Assembly (NCBI GenBank): GCA_964057225.1
Contig: OZ059894.1
Location: 16,522,476-16,586,475 of the forward strand
Direction: 5' to 3'
Source of the DNA: Auanema rhodensis
Lineage: Eukaryota > Nematoda > Chromadorea > Rhabditida > Rhabditidae
Length of the DNA: 64,000 nt
Each line of letters begins with the position of its first letter. Within the stretch, counting starts at the first letter, position 1. This document shows positions 25,199 through 39,928 of this stretch, piece by piece. The notes under the pieces are model-generated. The model was not told where the DNA came from, did no database searches, and worked only from the letters and a program-made list of their open reading frames with translations. The translations under genes and the position numbers were made by a program.

Positions 25199-27595
25199 AG
25201 TAGATGTTTTTTAATAGTTGTTAGGCTTTCATAGGGTTTGTTTTTACTATGTTACGATCTGTTTCGTATATTTTTATTTATTGTTTGTTTTGTTTTTTGA
25301 ATTTTATAAAAATTTTTTGAAAGTTTTGTATTATGTGTTGACTTAAACGAACAATTGACATATGATAGACACTGACAGACAAGACAAAGAGAAATTTTGA
25401 AATTTTCATTGATATACCTTGAGAAGATCCCTCTCGTATGATCTTTTGGACCTGGTTCCATAATTTATTTCCGTTTTGCCCTTTAAGCTTATCGACTCTT
25501 AAATCTTACATAGTGCCAGTAAATCAGGTTTCCTTTCGTCTGTTATCAGGCGTCAATTACAAAAAATGTGGCCACTGTCAAAGAAAAAAAAGTTATTCTC
25601 GATTATTGCCACCTGTGATGACATCTAGGGCTCCAGCTTATCCATTAATCTTACATGAATTTTTTCTTGGTTCGGAAATGAAACTGTCACTCATATGTAA
25701 TAGAAAAGTATAAAGCAATTGCGTTGATTACTTTCTCTCTTCATTCCAATCCACGACAGTTCACAGTTTCTTTTTCTTACAAGCACATGGCTTTTTAGAT
25801 GTTTGGTTGTGCTTTTGTTCATCATTATCTTCAGTTTTTATGAATAATCCGTTAATCATTAAACAATTTTCATTGTTAATCCTCTTTTTTTCTTTGGATT
25901 TGAAATTGTTAGCTGTTATATAAATGTTTCATTCTAATGTGATTATAGATTAGTTTCTTTTTTCATTGGAATCATTGTTTCTATCTGAGTTCTAGTTGAG
26001 CTTCTGATGTCACTAAGCGGGAGTAATAGTTTGCTCCTCTCCGTAAGAGCTTCACACTGTCTGATAAGTTCTCGCTGTCAGCATGCTACACACACTGAAA
26101 AAATGAACAGTTTCTCTGGGTTTTCGATGAATATCGAAAATGTCAAATATTTTCGATTGCATCCGTCTTTTCTAGCTTTTAAGTTCTGACAGCTAAAACT
26201 TGACGTGATTCACTCATCAAAGTGGCTTCTTAAACTGTTAGCTCATTTTATGTTATGTACCAATTGTACCTACATCAACTAGCTCAAGGACATTAATGGG
26301 ACCCGTTGTATCGTAAACAAGAGAATGACCGCTCCTCACCTGTCGGCTGACCTAAAACGGAGAAACGGGGAGCATTTTCTGTTTCATAGTAACCTAGTGT
26401 TTAGCATTTGGTGGCAACTATCTTGCATCAATATGATTTTGGAATTCTTACATATTTTATGTTTCCATCAGAATATTTGATTCTTTTAAAATATTTTATG
26501 AATTTTATTCAAAGTTGTAGTCTAGTTTTTCAAAATATCTGTATTTTATCGATTCATTTTATAATATAACGAATATGATGAGAATGATTTTAATCACCGT
26601 CGTTCGTCTGCTATCATGAGTGAATTTTGTTTCATTCAATTAATATGAATCTTCATTTACATTAAATTCTTTAAATAACTTAACTTTATAAATTATATTT
26701 GTTTATATCACTTAAAATAGATCCGAATTCATAAAACTGTTTTCTTGTTGACAGAAACAGATGATTTTGATTTCAAGTATTTGTATAAAGCTATATATGG
26801 AACAAAATATCATTGAAATTTCTCTGTATTTGGTCATTTTTATTCTCGTCGCTATGTTTTTTTTAATCATATTATAGAATGATATGTTCTATTCTAAAAA
26901 TTATTATGTATTTTTTAATTCTCTTTCTAAATTTTGAACCATTGATTTGCCGCTATCATCTCAAATGATCAAACTGTCCTTATTCTCTTTGGTTCCGAAA
27001 TCTTGAAGAAATGATTCAAAAGACCTTGGTATATATGGGATTATATATTTCTTAGTTTTGACTTATTCTTTTTAAGTTTTATAATCTTCTTGATTCTGGA
27101 GAATAGAAACTGTTAGGCTGTAATTTAAATATTATGGTTTCAAAATTTGTTTTTTGACGATTTGCCAACAGAAACTTGTTCCTTTCTCTAGCACGTTTTC
27201 TCATTTTCTCTCGTTCCCTCCCATGTTCATGTACGAAGCAAACTGGTCATCTCTCACCAATCATACCCTTAGCAATCCATTTTATTTCTTGGTTTTTTTT
27301 TTTTCAGATTTTTCTTCATATTTATTAGAGATTCTAGTAATCTCTTTGAAAAGTTTAATATTACTAGCTGTACCCATCTTTGAAGTTTGTTTGATTGTAA
27401 AATAATACTTCTCATTGTACAAATTTAATCTTAATTGAATAATCGTCTGCTTTTTGATCAAGTTTTTAATACGATATGTTCATCGCTTTGTCTACTATTA
27501 TTCTTATTATATCCTTTTTCTTATTATTTTTTCTTTTCTGACAATTTTTTGAAATTTTATTTATTTACGCTTTGCAGCTTTTATTTTGCTAAAAT
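25199..27595. other. Long spacer, no supported gene
   Basis: Nearly 2.4 kb without a convincing exon. A GC-richer island lies at about 26280-26385 (GACCGCTCCTCACC, GGAGAAACGGGGAGC) and can form a GCTCC/GGGAGC-type hairpin; it may be a promoter core or 5' exon of the transporter. The rest is T-rich. Just before the transporter ATG is TTTGCAG, a candidate trans-splice acceptor. Confidence 0.4.
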
Positions 27596-29896
27596 ATGGA
27601 TGAACCACAAAGGGACAAAAAAAATGAGAGTCCCCCATATTTAGCAAATGTAGTTGTTAATGATAGAAAGCCGGTGTCAAACAGAAGTACTTATATCTCA
27701 ATAGTTGTTTTATTTTTCGTTAATTTATTAAATTATATGGATCGCTTTACTATTGCTGGTAAGAATTTCTTATCTTGTTTTTTCTCATTTATTTTGAATT
27801 TATAGGAGTACTAACAGATATTCAAACTTATTATAATATTAATGATGCTGAAGGAGGATTATTACAAACTGTTTTTATTATATTTTTCATGATTTTCTCA
27901 CCAATATGCGGGTATCTGGGGGACAGGTTAATCATTTTAGTGCAGTTTAATTAATATTTTCAAAATACAGATATAATCGAAAATGGATTATGGTTAGTGG
28001 TCTTATTATTTGGATTCTAGCAGTTCTTGCGTCAACATTTGTACCGGCAGAAGTAATACTATTTTTTTCCTTTTTATTTGTTTCTTACTAAGATGTTTCT
28101 AGCATTTTTGGCTTTTTTTATTGTTCCGTGGTGTTGTTGGTATTGGTGAAGCATCGTATGCTACAATCTCTCCAACTATCATTGCTGATATGTTTACGGG
28201 TTCTAAAAGAAGTCATATGCTCATGGTTTTCTACTTTGCTATTCCTGTTGGATGGTATAGATCGTCGAAGTGAAGTAAAGTGTTAACCTCTTTTTATTGT
28301 AGTGGATGCGGTTTTATTGTTGGGGCTGAAGTTGCGTCTCTTCTCGGATCTTGGAAATGGGGTGTTCGCATTACAGCTATTTTAGGTATGTGAAAGTCTC
28401 AAAACCAACTATGTAAATTATTGTAAATGTTCTTATAGGAGCTATCAGTGTATTAGCCACTGTTCTTTTTGTTTATGAACCTGAGAGAGGAAAAGCTGAA
28501 CGTGAAAATGGAGAAATTGCTGCAGAAGTTAAAGCTACTAGTTATCTGAAAGATATAACATCATTATTGAAAAAGTGAGTAGAAATAGCAAGTGGATTTA
28601 GAATTTAGGATATGTATGGCATGAACATATTCAAATATTTTCATTTGCTTAAGAGATATGAAGTGAACTGGTTGCTATCTATTGAGAAATTGCTAAACAA
28701 CATTTGTAACTTTTTAACTTTCTAGCCCGACTTACATTACTTCAACTCTTGGATATACAGCCATTGTATTTGTGGTTGGAACCATGTCATGGTGGGTACC
28801 TACTGCTGTATTGCATAAAGATGCTTGGAAAAAAGATTTAAATAGTACTCAGTTGTTGGATTCTGATACAAAAGCACAGTAAGTGTTGCATTTATTTCAC
28901 TTTTATCAATTTCAATTTTAATTTTATAAACATGGAAATTCAGGGTTAACATGATATTTGGTGCTATTACTTGTATTGGAGGCATTGCTGGTGTTTTTCT
29001 AGGAACTCTCTTTTCATCTGTACTCAGTTTCAATTTTTAAAGAAAATTTCTTTTTTTGTAGTTTCTTCGTAACGGTACATGGATTTTCCGGTATATTCAG
29101 ACACCCAGATCAGATGCAATCATTTGTGGTGTTGGAGCTCTAATTGGTATTCCCACTTTTTATATTGGAGTTCATTTAATTCCTTCTGAAATGGGGGTAA
29201 CCTGGGTTAGTTATTATTAATACTGAAAAGTAGTCAAAACTTTATTTATAGGCAATGATGTTCATTTGTATCACTGCTCTTTGCTTCAACTGGGCCACCA
29301 ATGTAGATATGCAAATGGTTGGTTATCAAACTAAATCTATTCAAATCCATGTTTTTCAGATGGTCGTTGTTCCCCATAGAAGGAACACCGCAAATTCATG
29401 GCAAATTTTAACCTCTCACTTATTAGGAGATGCTTCGGGTCCATACATAATAGGATTGGTAAGTTGTTGGAAGTTTATCAATATCCTAGTTTTTTTCATT
29501 AATTTTCAGATTTCTGATGCAATACGCGGAAACGATAATAGCCCTAAAGCCAATTTCTATTCATTGTTAGAAGCTTTTTACATTCCTAACGTGATACTCA
29601 TCCTAAGTGCACTTCTGTTCGCAGCAGCAGCTATGACATTTGTGCGAGACCAAAGAAAATTTGCTGAAGAAATGGGTCAGTAATATTCGTAGAAATGAAA
29701 AAAGTGCAAAATAAGATCTTTTTTATTGTAAATTTTTTTAAAGAGTATAACTTAGAAAACGCTTTCAAATAAAAATTTATTTTCAGGCACTTTAACTAAC
29801 CCTAGCCGAACGTATTCTTCAAATGTCGGTTCAACTAATGAAGCATTTGTAATGAGCAAGCCTGATCTCCGTAAATACGATACTGTTAATGAATAA
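27596..29896 (+). CDS. Spinster-family MFS transporter
   Basis: A Spinster/SPNS member of the major facilitator superfamily; relatives export sphingosine-1-phosphate or lysophospholipids from lysosomes or the plasma membrane. It begins [11 protein letters not shown] and has about twelve hydrophobic spans. Family motifs: [19 protein letters not shown] in TM1, [20 protein letters not shown] in TM2, the MFS signature [31 protein letters not shown] in TM4, ADMF, and [13 protein letters not shown]. The transport arginine in RGVVG is present. The C-terminal half has [38 protein letters not shown] and [18 protein letters not shown]. It ends KYDTVNE. About 490 residues, 12 or more exons. Nematodes have several spin genes; which one this is I cannot say. 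Confidence 0.88.
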
Positions 29897-30416
29897 TAAC
29901 TTGTACTTATGATTTTTCAATAAATTTTTTTTATTTAGGATATTTTTTAATCTTTTAAATTATGCAATGCACTACGTAATTTGATTATATAATGTTTCTA
30001 ACTTGAAAACATTTTGGAACAAATGTTAACATATATATCTTCAAAATTCAATTGTTAAATACAAAAACCAAAACTGTATCCCTTTATTTGATCTTGGAAA
30101 ATAGGAGGAGAGACACCGAAGTAGTGCCTTGATTGCTGGCGCATTTCCACTCTAAGGCGTTCGTCTAGTGTAGTTTACACATTTGAATATCGATTAAGTT
30201 CTTCTGTTTTTAATTGACCTTTTTTTTTAATTTTTATAAAAATTGATAAGACTGATAGTATAGATGCCCTTTTATAATACTCTTGGAAATTATATACTTT
30301 ATAAGCATGTATAATAGTTTTCATATTTTACTGTTTTAATGACTACAAAACTCTTTTTTTATAACCTGATCTTGTCTTAAACTAAATACCTAATATATTT
30401 TCGTTTTCTGATTGTA
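29897..30416. other. Spacer upstream of the first DCAF7 gene
   Basis: No exon seen. A GC-richer stretch at about 30105-30180 (GGAGGAGAGACACCG, CTGGCGCATTTCC, GGCGTTCGTC) interrupts AT-rich DNA and may be promoter sequence. Confidence 0.3.
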
Positions 30417-32299
30417 ATGCCGGACTTGTCTGCTAATCCGCCTCTGGTGAATGGTCAAAATAATCAGTTGCCAAATTCTGTTGCTGGTTCGGGCGCACAG
30501 CAAATGCAAGCTTTTCTAGCACAGGTTTTTAGTTCCTATTTTTTTTTCTCAGTTTCTTTTTTTAAGGCAAACGCGCAAGCAGTTCAAGCTGCTGCTCAAT
30601 TAGGTGCTCTTCCCTTAGGAGGTGTTTATACTTTTTTTAAATACCTTATCGTAATATTTAGCTCAACAACCTGGGGCGAACAATAACTACCCTTTGAACG
30701 GCATAGCAAACGGTAATTTGTTACAACCGGTGAATCAACAAAGCGGGCCTGGCAACAATGCCGGAAATGCCACCCCAAGACCTGCTATCGGCCAAAATAC
30801 TAGGCAAGAACCTAGACGAAGTGAGATCTACAGGTATTTGTCATGTTAAAGTTGTTTCGTAATGTTTATTTTACTGAAGATATACCTCTGAATATCCACT
30901 TTTCGCTTCTGCATGGTCGATGAAGAAGAATGATAAATTCCGTTTAGCCGTTGGAACTGTTATGGATGTAGGAAACAATAAGGTGAATAATGCTAAATTG
31001 TTTATAATTTATATATATATATATATAATATAGGTTTCTTTGATTCACCTTGATGATACTGCTAGTCCAGGCCAATTAGTTGAAAGAGGTGTTATACAAA
31101 CAGATTTTGCTGCTAATTGTATTGCCTTTATACCTGATTTAGTAAGTAGTTTTTGTTTTTCATTCTTGTACGATTTGTTTTTGCAGGAGAATAATTTTCC
31201 TGATCTTATAGCTTTAAGTACAGACGGACTAAGAATATATAACATATCCACTGATTGCGTTCTTTCTGAAGAGGCACAATTAACTAGTGTAAGTTATCAT
31301 TATTTTACTGTTTCCATTTTTTGTGTTTCTTAAAGAATAAGTCAACTCAATTCTCTGCTCCTTTAACAAGTTTCGATTGGAACGAGGTGGAACCCAGACT
31401 AATCGGTACATCTAGTATTGACACAACTTGCACCATATACGACGTCGAGGTACTTAATAAGCTAAGATTTATCTTCTGTTATGTCCACATTAAGGTTGGA
31501 GCTCCAGTGGGCACAACTCGAATACCTTACAATGTTAAAACTCAACTAATCGCCCATGACAAACCCGTTCATGATATTGGTTTTAGTAAAATCCATAATG
31601 GAAGAGATCATTTCGCTACTGTTGGTTAGTTTGTTAATTTTTACGTTGGATCTTAACATATGTTTGTACAGGAGCTGATGGAAGTGCACGTATGTTCGAT
31701 TTACGACATTTAGAACATTCTACCATTGTATACGAAGATCCTGGCAAAAACCCTCTCATGAGATTAGCTTGGAATAAGCACGAACCATGTCATCTAGCAA
31801 CATTTGCTCAAGATTCCGTTGAAGTTTGAATTGCTATTTAGACTTTTATTTATTTTTCCGAATTTAAAGGTTGTGATTATTGATATTCGGCAACCGTGTC
31901 ATCCCCTAGCCAAATTGAAGAACCACAGTGGTGCAGTGAATGGAATAGCATGGGCACCTCACAGCTCTCATCACATCTGCACAGCAGGTAATTCTTGGAA
32001 CATTTTTTGTTTTGAATTTCCAATTAAACATTTTTATGTTAAGCTCTTGTTGGTAAAATTTAAAAAATTTGTTTTAGGTGATGATTCCCAAGCATTGATT
32101 TGGGATTTGACTGTTATGCCTAGGCCAATAGATGATCCTATTTTAGCTTATTCGGCTCAGGGTGAAGTAAGTTGATATTCCAATTTATTTTTTTATAATT
32201 TTTCCTTCTTTGAAGGTAAACCAAGTTCATTGGGGTGCTGCCCATAGTAATTGGATTTCCATTTGCTTTAACAAATCTCTGGAAATTTTGCGTGTATAG
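30417..32299 (+). CDS. DCAF7/WDR68 (AN11/SWAN) WD40 protein, divergent paralogue
   Basis: WD40 adaptor of the DCAF7 family, which scaffolds DYRK1A and HIPK2 kinases and serves as a CUL4-DDB1 substrate receptor; nematode relatives are the SWAN proteins. An N-terminal extension of about 100 residues rich in Asn, Gln and Ala ([37 protein letters not shown]) precedes the propeller. The propeller starts [19 protein letters not shown] and carries [87 protein letters not shown] and [11 protein letters not shown]. It ends [14 protein letters not shown], the family terminus. A second copy starts 600 bp downstream. This copy has drifted more (IYDVE for IWDVE), which suggests a specialised role. Confidence 0.88.
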
Positions 32300-32900
32300 A
32301 AACTCTAGTCCACCTTATTGCAGTTAAATAGATTTGAGTTCACTATTTCCCTGTTTTTCTTTTTCTCTTTGTGGGATTTGTGAATGCTCTTGTTATCTCT
32401 TTATATGAGTATCACTTTTCATGCATTCCTTATCTTTGAAGTATTTTGTTCTAACCTAATTTTGTGATTTTCTTCATTTTTACCCATTTTGCACATATTC
32501 TCGGTTTGTGACCGTTATTAATCGATTTGTTCCAAACTCTACTAAATTGAAAGCAATTTGTATGTATTTTCCTGTTATTCCGCTTGAAGTTATCTCGTTT
32601 AAGTTTGACATTTTACATGTACATATAATTTATTACACTTCATTCTTATTTATTTAAGCGAGGTTTGTGCCTCTAGAAATACTTTACATCTATTACCTTA
32701 ATTTTTTGTTTTATCTTTATCCGTTTTTAGTCTTTTTCATCGTAGTCGCTTTCCTCGTAAAGAACATTGAGAAAGAATGTGGTGCCGGAAGATTGTGTGC
32801 TTATAAGTTTTCTCTTTTTAACGGAAATAGGTAGATTTTTTGTTTAATAATTTAGTTATTATAATTATTTATTTAGCTTATTTTGTTGTTATTATCAGGT
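32300..32900. other. Spacer between the DCAF7 paralogues
   Basis: Six hundred bases of T-rich sequence without a coding signal. It holds the 3' UTR of the first paralogue and the promoter or trans-splice outron of the second; TTATCAG ends three bases before the next ATG. The distance is longer than in a typical nematode operon. Confidence 0.35.
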
Positions 32901-34984
32901 ATGGACAAAGCACCGTCTCTTTCGTCCCAGTCTCATTTTGGGCATATAATTCCTCCAGCTGGTGTGCAACCAGGTACGTTTTTTCATATATTAGTAACCA
33001 GTTGTTTTGCTCAGTATTTATTCTTAAAAGAATGTATTAACAATTGCCAAATAAGTTAATACTGCCGTCCGTATGAATTTGTTTAATTAAAAAAAATACT
33101 CTTTGAAAACGTGAGCCAAGCCAATTTGATTAAGAATTTTCGAAGAGTCTTTTAAAGTTCTTTATAATTAAAATTGTGAATGTTCAGCTAATTATGTTAT
33201 TGAAAATTTTATTTTTAGGAAAAGGAGGGCCTTCTAACTACCATCCTGTTAGTTCCTCACTTTTACAATCCACAAAATCCAGTACCCCAACCGCAGAAGC
33301 AGAAGTTGCGCCCAAGGTTCATTGTGTTTTTTTTTCAAATTTATCGTTATTCTTCAATATTTTAGACGGGAGATTCAGCCACAGTAGCAGAACAATCTCC
33401 TCGTGAAGCAGCTCCGGCAGATCTTTCGACTGTGATAGCTAGTTCAACCCCATCTGTAACAACAGCGAATACTGTCCCTTCTACGACATCGAGTACTCTA
33501 ACAGTTACTACTCCTTCTGTTCCAATTACTACTGCAACAACAACATCCGTATCTTCCGCTTCGTTATCAACAAAGGATGAAGATAAGAAAAAGGTTTGAA
33601 TTTTTTGTTTTTTTTTTGTAATAAGGAGAAATATATGGTTCTTCAGGAAATATATGGTTTCGATGCTCCATTCACTTTGTTTTCTTCTACCTGGAGTTGT
33701 GCTACAGATTCGCAACGTCGGTTTCGGTTAGCAGTTAGTAGTTTTATTGAGGAATACAGTAACAAGGTTTTTAAGAGTGAATAAGAATTATATTGTAATT
33801 TCCGTTTTTCCAGATATCTATCGTTCAGCTAGATGAAGATGCAGGTGAACTTGTTCTTCGAAGTTCATTTGATCATCCTTATCCTGCTACAAAGCTTATG
33901 TGGATTCCTGATAATAAAGGAAACTATCCTGATCTAATAGCAACTTCGGGGGATTATTTACGTCTTTGGAGGGTAAACATTTCATTCTAATTCATATTCT
34001 TGAATATGAATTTATAGATTGGAGCAGATAATCAAGCTAAAATAGAAGCGTTACTAAACACTAATCGTACTGCGGAATATTGTGCGCCTCTCACTAGTTT
34101 TGATTGGAATGAATTGGATTTGAGTCTGTTAGGAACCAGTAGCATTGATACAACTTGCACGATTTGGCAATTAGAGGTAAATATTTAATATTTTATTTTG
34201 CTTATTGAGTTATTATAAGACTGGACAAGCTCTTGGCACGGTTAGAAGTCCTGTCGATGGATCTGTTAGAATGCAGCTAATTGCACATGATAAGGAGGTG
34301 TTTGATATTGCTTTCAGCAAGGTTAACAAAGATATATTCGGTAGTGTTGGTAAGTTTTACTTTCTCAGATTAGTTTTGAATACAAAATCAATATAGGTGC
34401 TGATGGCAGTGTTCGGCTTTTTGACTTAAGACATTTGGAGCATTCAACAATTGTTTTCGAGTCCACAAATAAGTCCTCATTATTGCGTTTGGCTTGGAAT
34501 CGAAACGATTATAATTATTTAGCAACATTTGCTAGTGGAAGCAATGAAGTTTCAAATTTTATCCTTTTCGTTAAATTTAATTATATTTCTTAGGTTTTGA
34601 TTTTGGATATGAGAGTGCCTTGTACTCCTGTAGCTAGGTTATCGAATCATAAAGCTTCCATAAATGGAGTATCTTGGGCGCCGCATTCTAGCAGTCATCT
34701 TTGTACCGGAGGTTTCAATTTTTATTACGCAAATTTTTTAATCGTGAAATATGTATTAAGCTGATGATTCTCAAGCTCTTATATGGGATGTACATGAAAT
34801 GCCTCGACCTGTTGATGATCCTATATTGGCGTATCAAGCCGGAGGAGAGGTAAAGCTGATTTTCTTAAACGCATCTACAAAAAGTAAATTGATATTCTAG
34901 GTTAATCAAATTCATTGGTCTACCGCATACCCTGACTGGATTTCAATATGCTACCGGAATCGGCTAGAAATTTTGCGTGTATAG
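32901..34984 (+). CDS. DCAF7/WDR68 (AN11/SWAN) WD40 protein, conserved paralogue
   Basis: Second DCAF7-type WD40 protein in tandem. The N-terminal extension, roughly 130 residues, is Ser/Thr/Pro rich (MDKAPSLSSQSHFGHIIPP, STTSSTLTVTTPSVP, KDEDKKK) and is unlike that of its neighbour. The propeller is closer to the animal consensus: [175 protein letters not shown], ending ISICYRNRLEILRV. Expected partners are DYRK/HIPK kinases and Rac-pathway proteins. The start at 32901 sits directly behind an acceptor; an upstream exon cannot be excluded. Confidence 0.88.
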
Positions 34985-36323
34985 TAATATAAGATTATCG
35001 ATGATAATCTTCAAAAAAGGTAATACTGATGCAATATAATTCATATCGTTTTGATTTTGTACATCTCATAATTCGCATGTCATTTCATGTTCTGTGCTAT
35101 ACATGACTTTCTTATTTCATTTTTTTATTGTGCCTATACAGCATAGTTTGAGATTTCCACACGCAAATATCTTTCTTGTAACTTAGTAATTATTTTAAAT
35201 ATTGTTTTATGAAATTAATTATATAATCTCTAGTATGTGTCGAATCATTTATGACAGAATTCTATTGCCTTATACAAAGTGTCTCTATTTGCTCACATTT
35301 TGAGAATTCACTCTCATATTTAAATCCAAGTGCTCTTACTTTTGAGTTCCGAGTTTTTCGTTATTTATTACCAAGCTCACAGCACGTTTTCGTGATCTTA
35401 TCTATGCATATTTACTGTTTTTGACGGTGTTGTTGTACAGTTCTATGAGAATACTGTTTATTTGATGTCGTGCTTGTGTGTTAGCAGAATTGTTTATTAA
35501 TAATATAGTTTCCTGTAAATGTTTGAGCCCTCATTTTAATTATTTTTATATAAAGGAAGAAATGGTAAAACAAATAATGAATAAGCAAACTCTATTTAAT
35601 ACTTAATTTAATAATTAAATTTTTAGCTTTATTATAAATAGCAAACAGATTAACTTAATAGAAAATTCGATTAAAATAATGAAACAATTTTAGCTTTCTA
35701 CGTATAGAATACAGTTGTAAAACATGATTAGTAGCATATTCTGTATACTGATAATGATATAAACATTTGAAACAAACTCAATTCGTATTTACCAATCAGT
35801 AATAACACATGTAGTGTACAAGTCTATTTTTTCAAAATTCTTTTATACATCTTTAGTTGTTCACAATAGTTCTTTATAGGATCATTCGGCACTTCCAACT
35901 CGAATCAATTTAGAATCTTCTCAGTGATTTACTTAAGTTTCTAAAACAATACTCACCTTGCGAACTATTTCTAAAGTTTCAAATTTGAAAGTCTGGCTAG
36001 ATCTGTAAGTTAGGATTCGATACCCTAGCATTGTATAAATTCCCTGAATCAGAGAAAAGAGAGGAATTAATGCCGCCAAAATTCCATGCCCCCGTGCCAT
36101 ATGCGCGCAAAAAAGAGGGCGGAGTTTTTTTCTTTTGCCTTTGAAATTTTGATACTGTTCTAGCTCTCGTTATTTATAACTTTCTTATTTTAATTTTAAT
36201 ATATTTAATAATAGCGAATTTAAGTTGTATGTGGATTATTTTGTTATTTTTATTTTAAATATAAAATTCTTCAATAATTTTGAATATACAACAAATCAAA
36301 TCGAATTCTAATTTTTTGTAGAC
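34985..36323. other. Spacer between DCAF7 and NUP35
   Basis: About 1.3 kb, AT-rich, no exon seen. A small GC-rich block at about 36085-36125 (CCCCCGTGCCATATGCGCGC followed by GAGGGCGGAG) may mark the NUP35 promoter. TTTTTTGTAG lies two bases before the NUP35 ATG. Confidence 0.35.
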
Positions 36324-37804
36324 ATGTATTCGTCCAACCTTTCACAATCTGCTAACCCTGAACAACAAATGGATACTTCACGATTTTTATCAGAGTCAAC
36401 GTATGTCGATTGTTTAAATAGTCTTTGTAGAATTATAATAGCAGATTTTCTCAAATAAAACCTGAAGATTCTAACAAAAATGGCTTTTTGTTTGGAAATA
36501 AACGAAGGATGCCTGTATCTGCTGCGAATTGTGAGTTATATACATATTTTTTTAGTACGTCTTTTTTTTAGTTTTGAATACTTCGGGAAATGTTGGAGCA
36601 CCTTCAACTGATATTTTTGCTTCACCCGCACCTTCGGCCCTTCCTGCTCATGTTCGAGGTAAGTTATTATATTTGATTGAATGTAAATTGATTTGTAGAC
36701 ACCACGACAAGCAGTGCTAAGTCGGTTCATTGGTCTCCCTCTTTAGTACAAGAAGAGAAGACAGGAATAATAACTGCTTCACCTGTTCCTAAACAGTCTA
36801 TTAATCACATTTCGAACTATTCAAGTCCTTCAATGAACGGTTTTTCTAAAATTATTAATTCTCTTCATTCCATTTAATTCAGGACCTCCCCTTCGCTCTT
36901 TGAAAGATGAAGTAGAACCTGTGAAGAAGGCTGCAAGAAGATCCATGAATGTTCCAGTTAACACTTCTCAAAAGTAAATCTGATGTTTGTACATTATCTT
37001 ACGGGTCTTAACTTCAGGCTTTCTACTAGTTTTACCAATGATAGCCCCGTTAGCAATGACACAGCTTCAGATACTTGGGTAACTGTTTTCGGTTTTCCGA
37101 GCGAACAAGCCACTAATGTTCTCAAATACTTTTCACGTCATGGTGAAGTTGTCAGCCACCAGGTCTGCCACTTTGAATATATTTATTCTATTTCTAATGT
37201 ATAGATTCCAAGAAAAGGAAATTGGTTACACATTAAATATTCCTGTACGGTTCATGCCAGGCAGGCTTTGTCTCGTAATGGATGTATTTTGGACGGGATT
37301 TTAAGAGTAGGAGTAGTTCCATGTACTGAAAAGGTAATAAGCAATTCGATATGTGTTTTAGAAATAACCTTTTCAGGATATTATTGGAAGCGAAGCTAAT
37401 CGTACTATATCTTCTGCCAATAAAGTTAGTATTGACCAACCTATTAGAGAAGAGCCTGAAATTGAGCAACAACAACAACAACAACACCAACCACAGCAAC
37501 CACAGCAACAGGCTCCTCTATTTGAACGGGATCAAAATATAAGTAATCTGGAAACATCTATGAAGTAAGTTATGAGAACTTGATGTTTTTTAACGTTTGA
37601 ATTCTTTATCAGTATGTCTCGCTTTGGTTCAATTTCACGGTCTGGTATGAGATCCCTAGCTTCTTCATATGAAGTTAGAGGAGGTAGTTTAAGAGTAAGT
37701 TTGATATTAATACGAACTATTCACGAATATAATCGTTATAGGTTTCACAACCTGTTAAACAGGAATCAATTATAAACAAAATATGGAGCGCTGTTGGATT
37801 TTAG
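36324..37804 (+). CDS. NUP35: Nucleoporin NUP35/Nup53
   Basis: Nup53/NUP35 is a linker nucleoporin of the inner ring that binds NUP155, NUP93 and the membrane nucleoporin NDC1. The protein begins [20 protein letters not shown] and has a disordered Ser/Pro-rich N-terminal third ([23 protein letters not shown]). The RRM-like MPPN domain follows: [58 protein letters not shown], and the closing VGVVPC. After a Gln-rich run ([18 protein letters not shown]) come [18 protein letters not shown] and the C-terminal amphipathic membrane helix [11 protein letters not shown] at the very end. About 340 residues in eleven or so exons. Confidence 0.88.
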
Positions 37805-38258
37805 TTTGTTTCTTTGAATATATATGATACTTTGTTCGGTTATATTGATGATTGCATATATAATGAAATAATTGACTCATTCTTTGCTTATTGAATGTCG
37901 TAAATTAAGAATTTTACTGCTTTTTGTTATTTTGTTTTATTTATTCTGAAATCACAAACTAAATGGTTGGATAAGATGTAGGTTAATCTTGCTATCAATA
38001 ATTGAAACCCTATCAAGCTAGCAGATATATTGAATAAAATGAAATTTAAAAGATATCATAGAAAAGCTAAAGAAACACCAACAACTTTGTAAATATATGA
38101 ATAAAACAATTCAATTTTATTTTAGTTTTTATTAAATGAATTTCGATGGATGTTTCTCACCTGATATCAGCACGTTATCCTTATCAATACCTAAACTCTG
38201 GGAACAGAAGGTCTGTATCGAAAAACAGTTTGTTATCGACTGCCCTCTAATATATATT

Positions 38259-39502
<1,244 letters not shown>

Positions 39503-39855
39503 CGCTTTAAATGCCATTTATTCTCTATAGAACTTATGTTTCATCAAACTATATTAGGAGAAAACATAATCAACGTGTAAGTATTCATAATCCAATTATT
39601 TTTGTCATTTATTTTCCTAACATGATATGATGTATGATTTACATATAAATGTAATCATCATCATCTAATTTGAAAAAATAAATTTGATATATTCTCTCTA
39701 TCTACCACTTTCAAAGAGAAATGAAAATAGAAAGCTTGTATCAACATTTTTTGACAACAGGAACGTCAAGAATTCTAGAAACACATGGCAAAATGAGAAG
39801 AAAGCTAGAACTTAAGCATCGCCAACTCACAATCAAATAGATGGTAAAAATATTT

Positions 39856-39872
39856 CGCTCCCGGGTGGGCTC

Positions 39873-39908
<36 letters not shown>

Positions 39909-39928
39909 GCCTATTGCGCCACGGAAGC
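39856..39928 (-). tRNA. tRNA-Asn (GTT)
   Basis: A 73-nt cloverleaf on the minus strand. Acceptor stem GCTTCCG / CGGGAGC with G discriminator, D arm GGCGCAATAGGCAGCGC, anticodon loop CTGTTAA with anticodon GTT, and T arm with GGTTCGAGCC. Both internal promoter boxes are intact. It lies between the protease and the K2P channel gene. Confidence 0.95.

Noticed and set aside
30417-34984. Operon of the two DCAF7 paralogues
   Set aside because: The 600-bp gap is long for a nematode operon and no spliced-leader 2-type signal can be shown from sequence alone.
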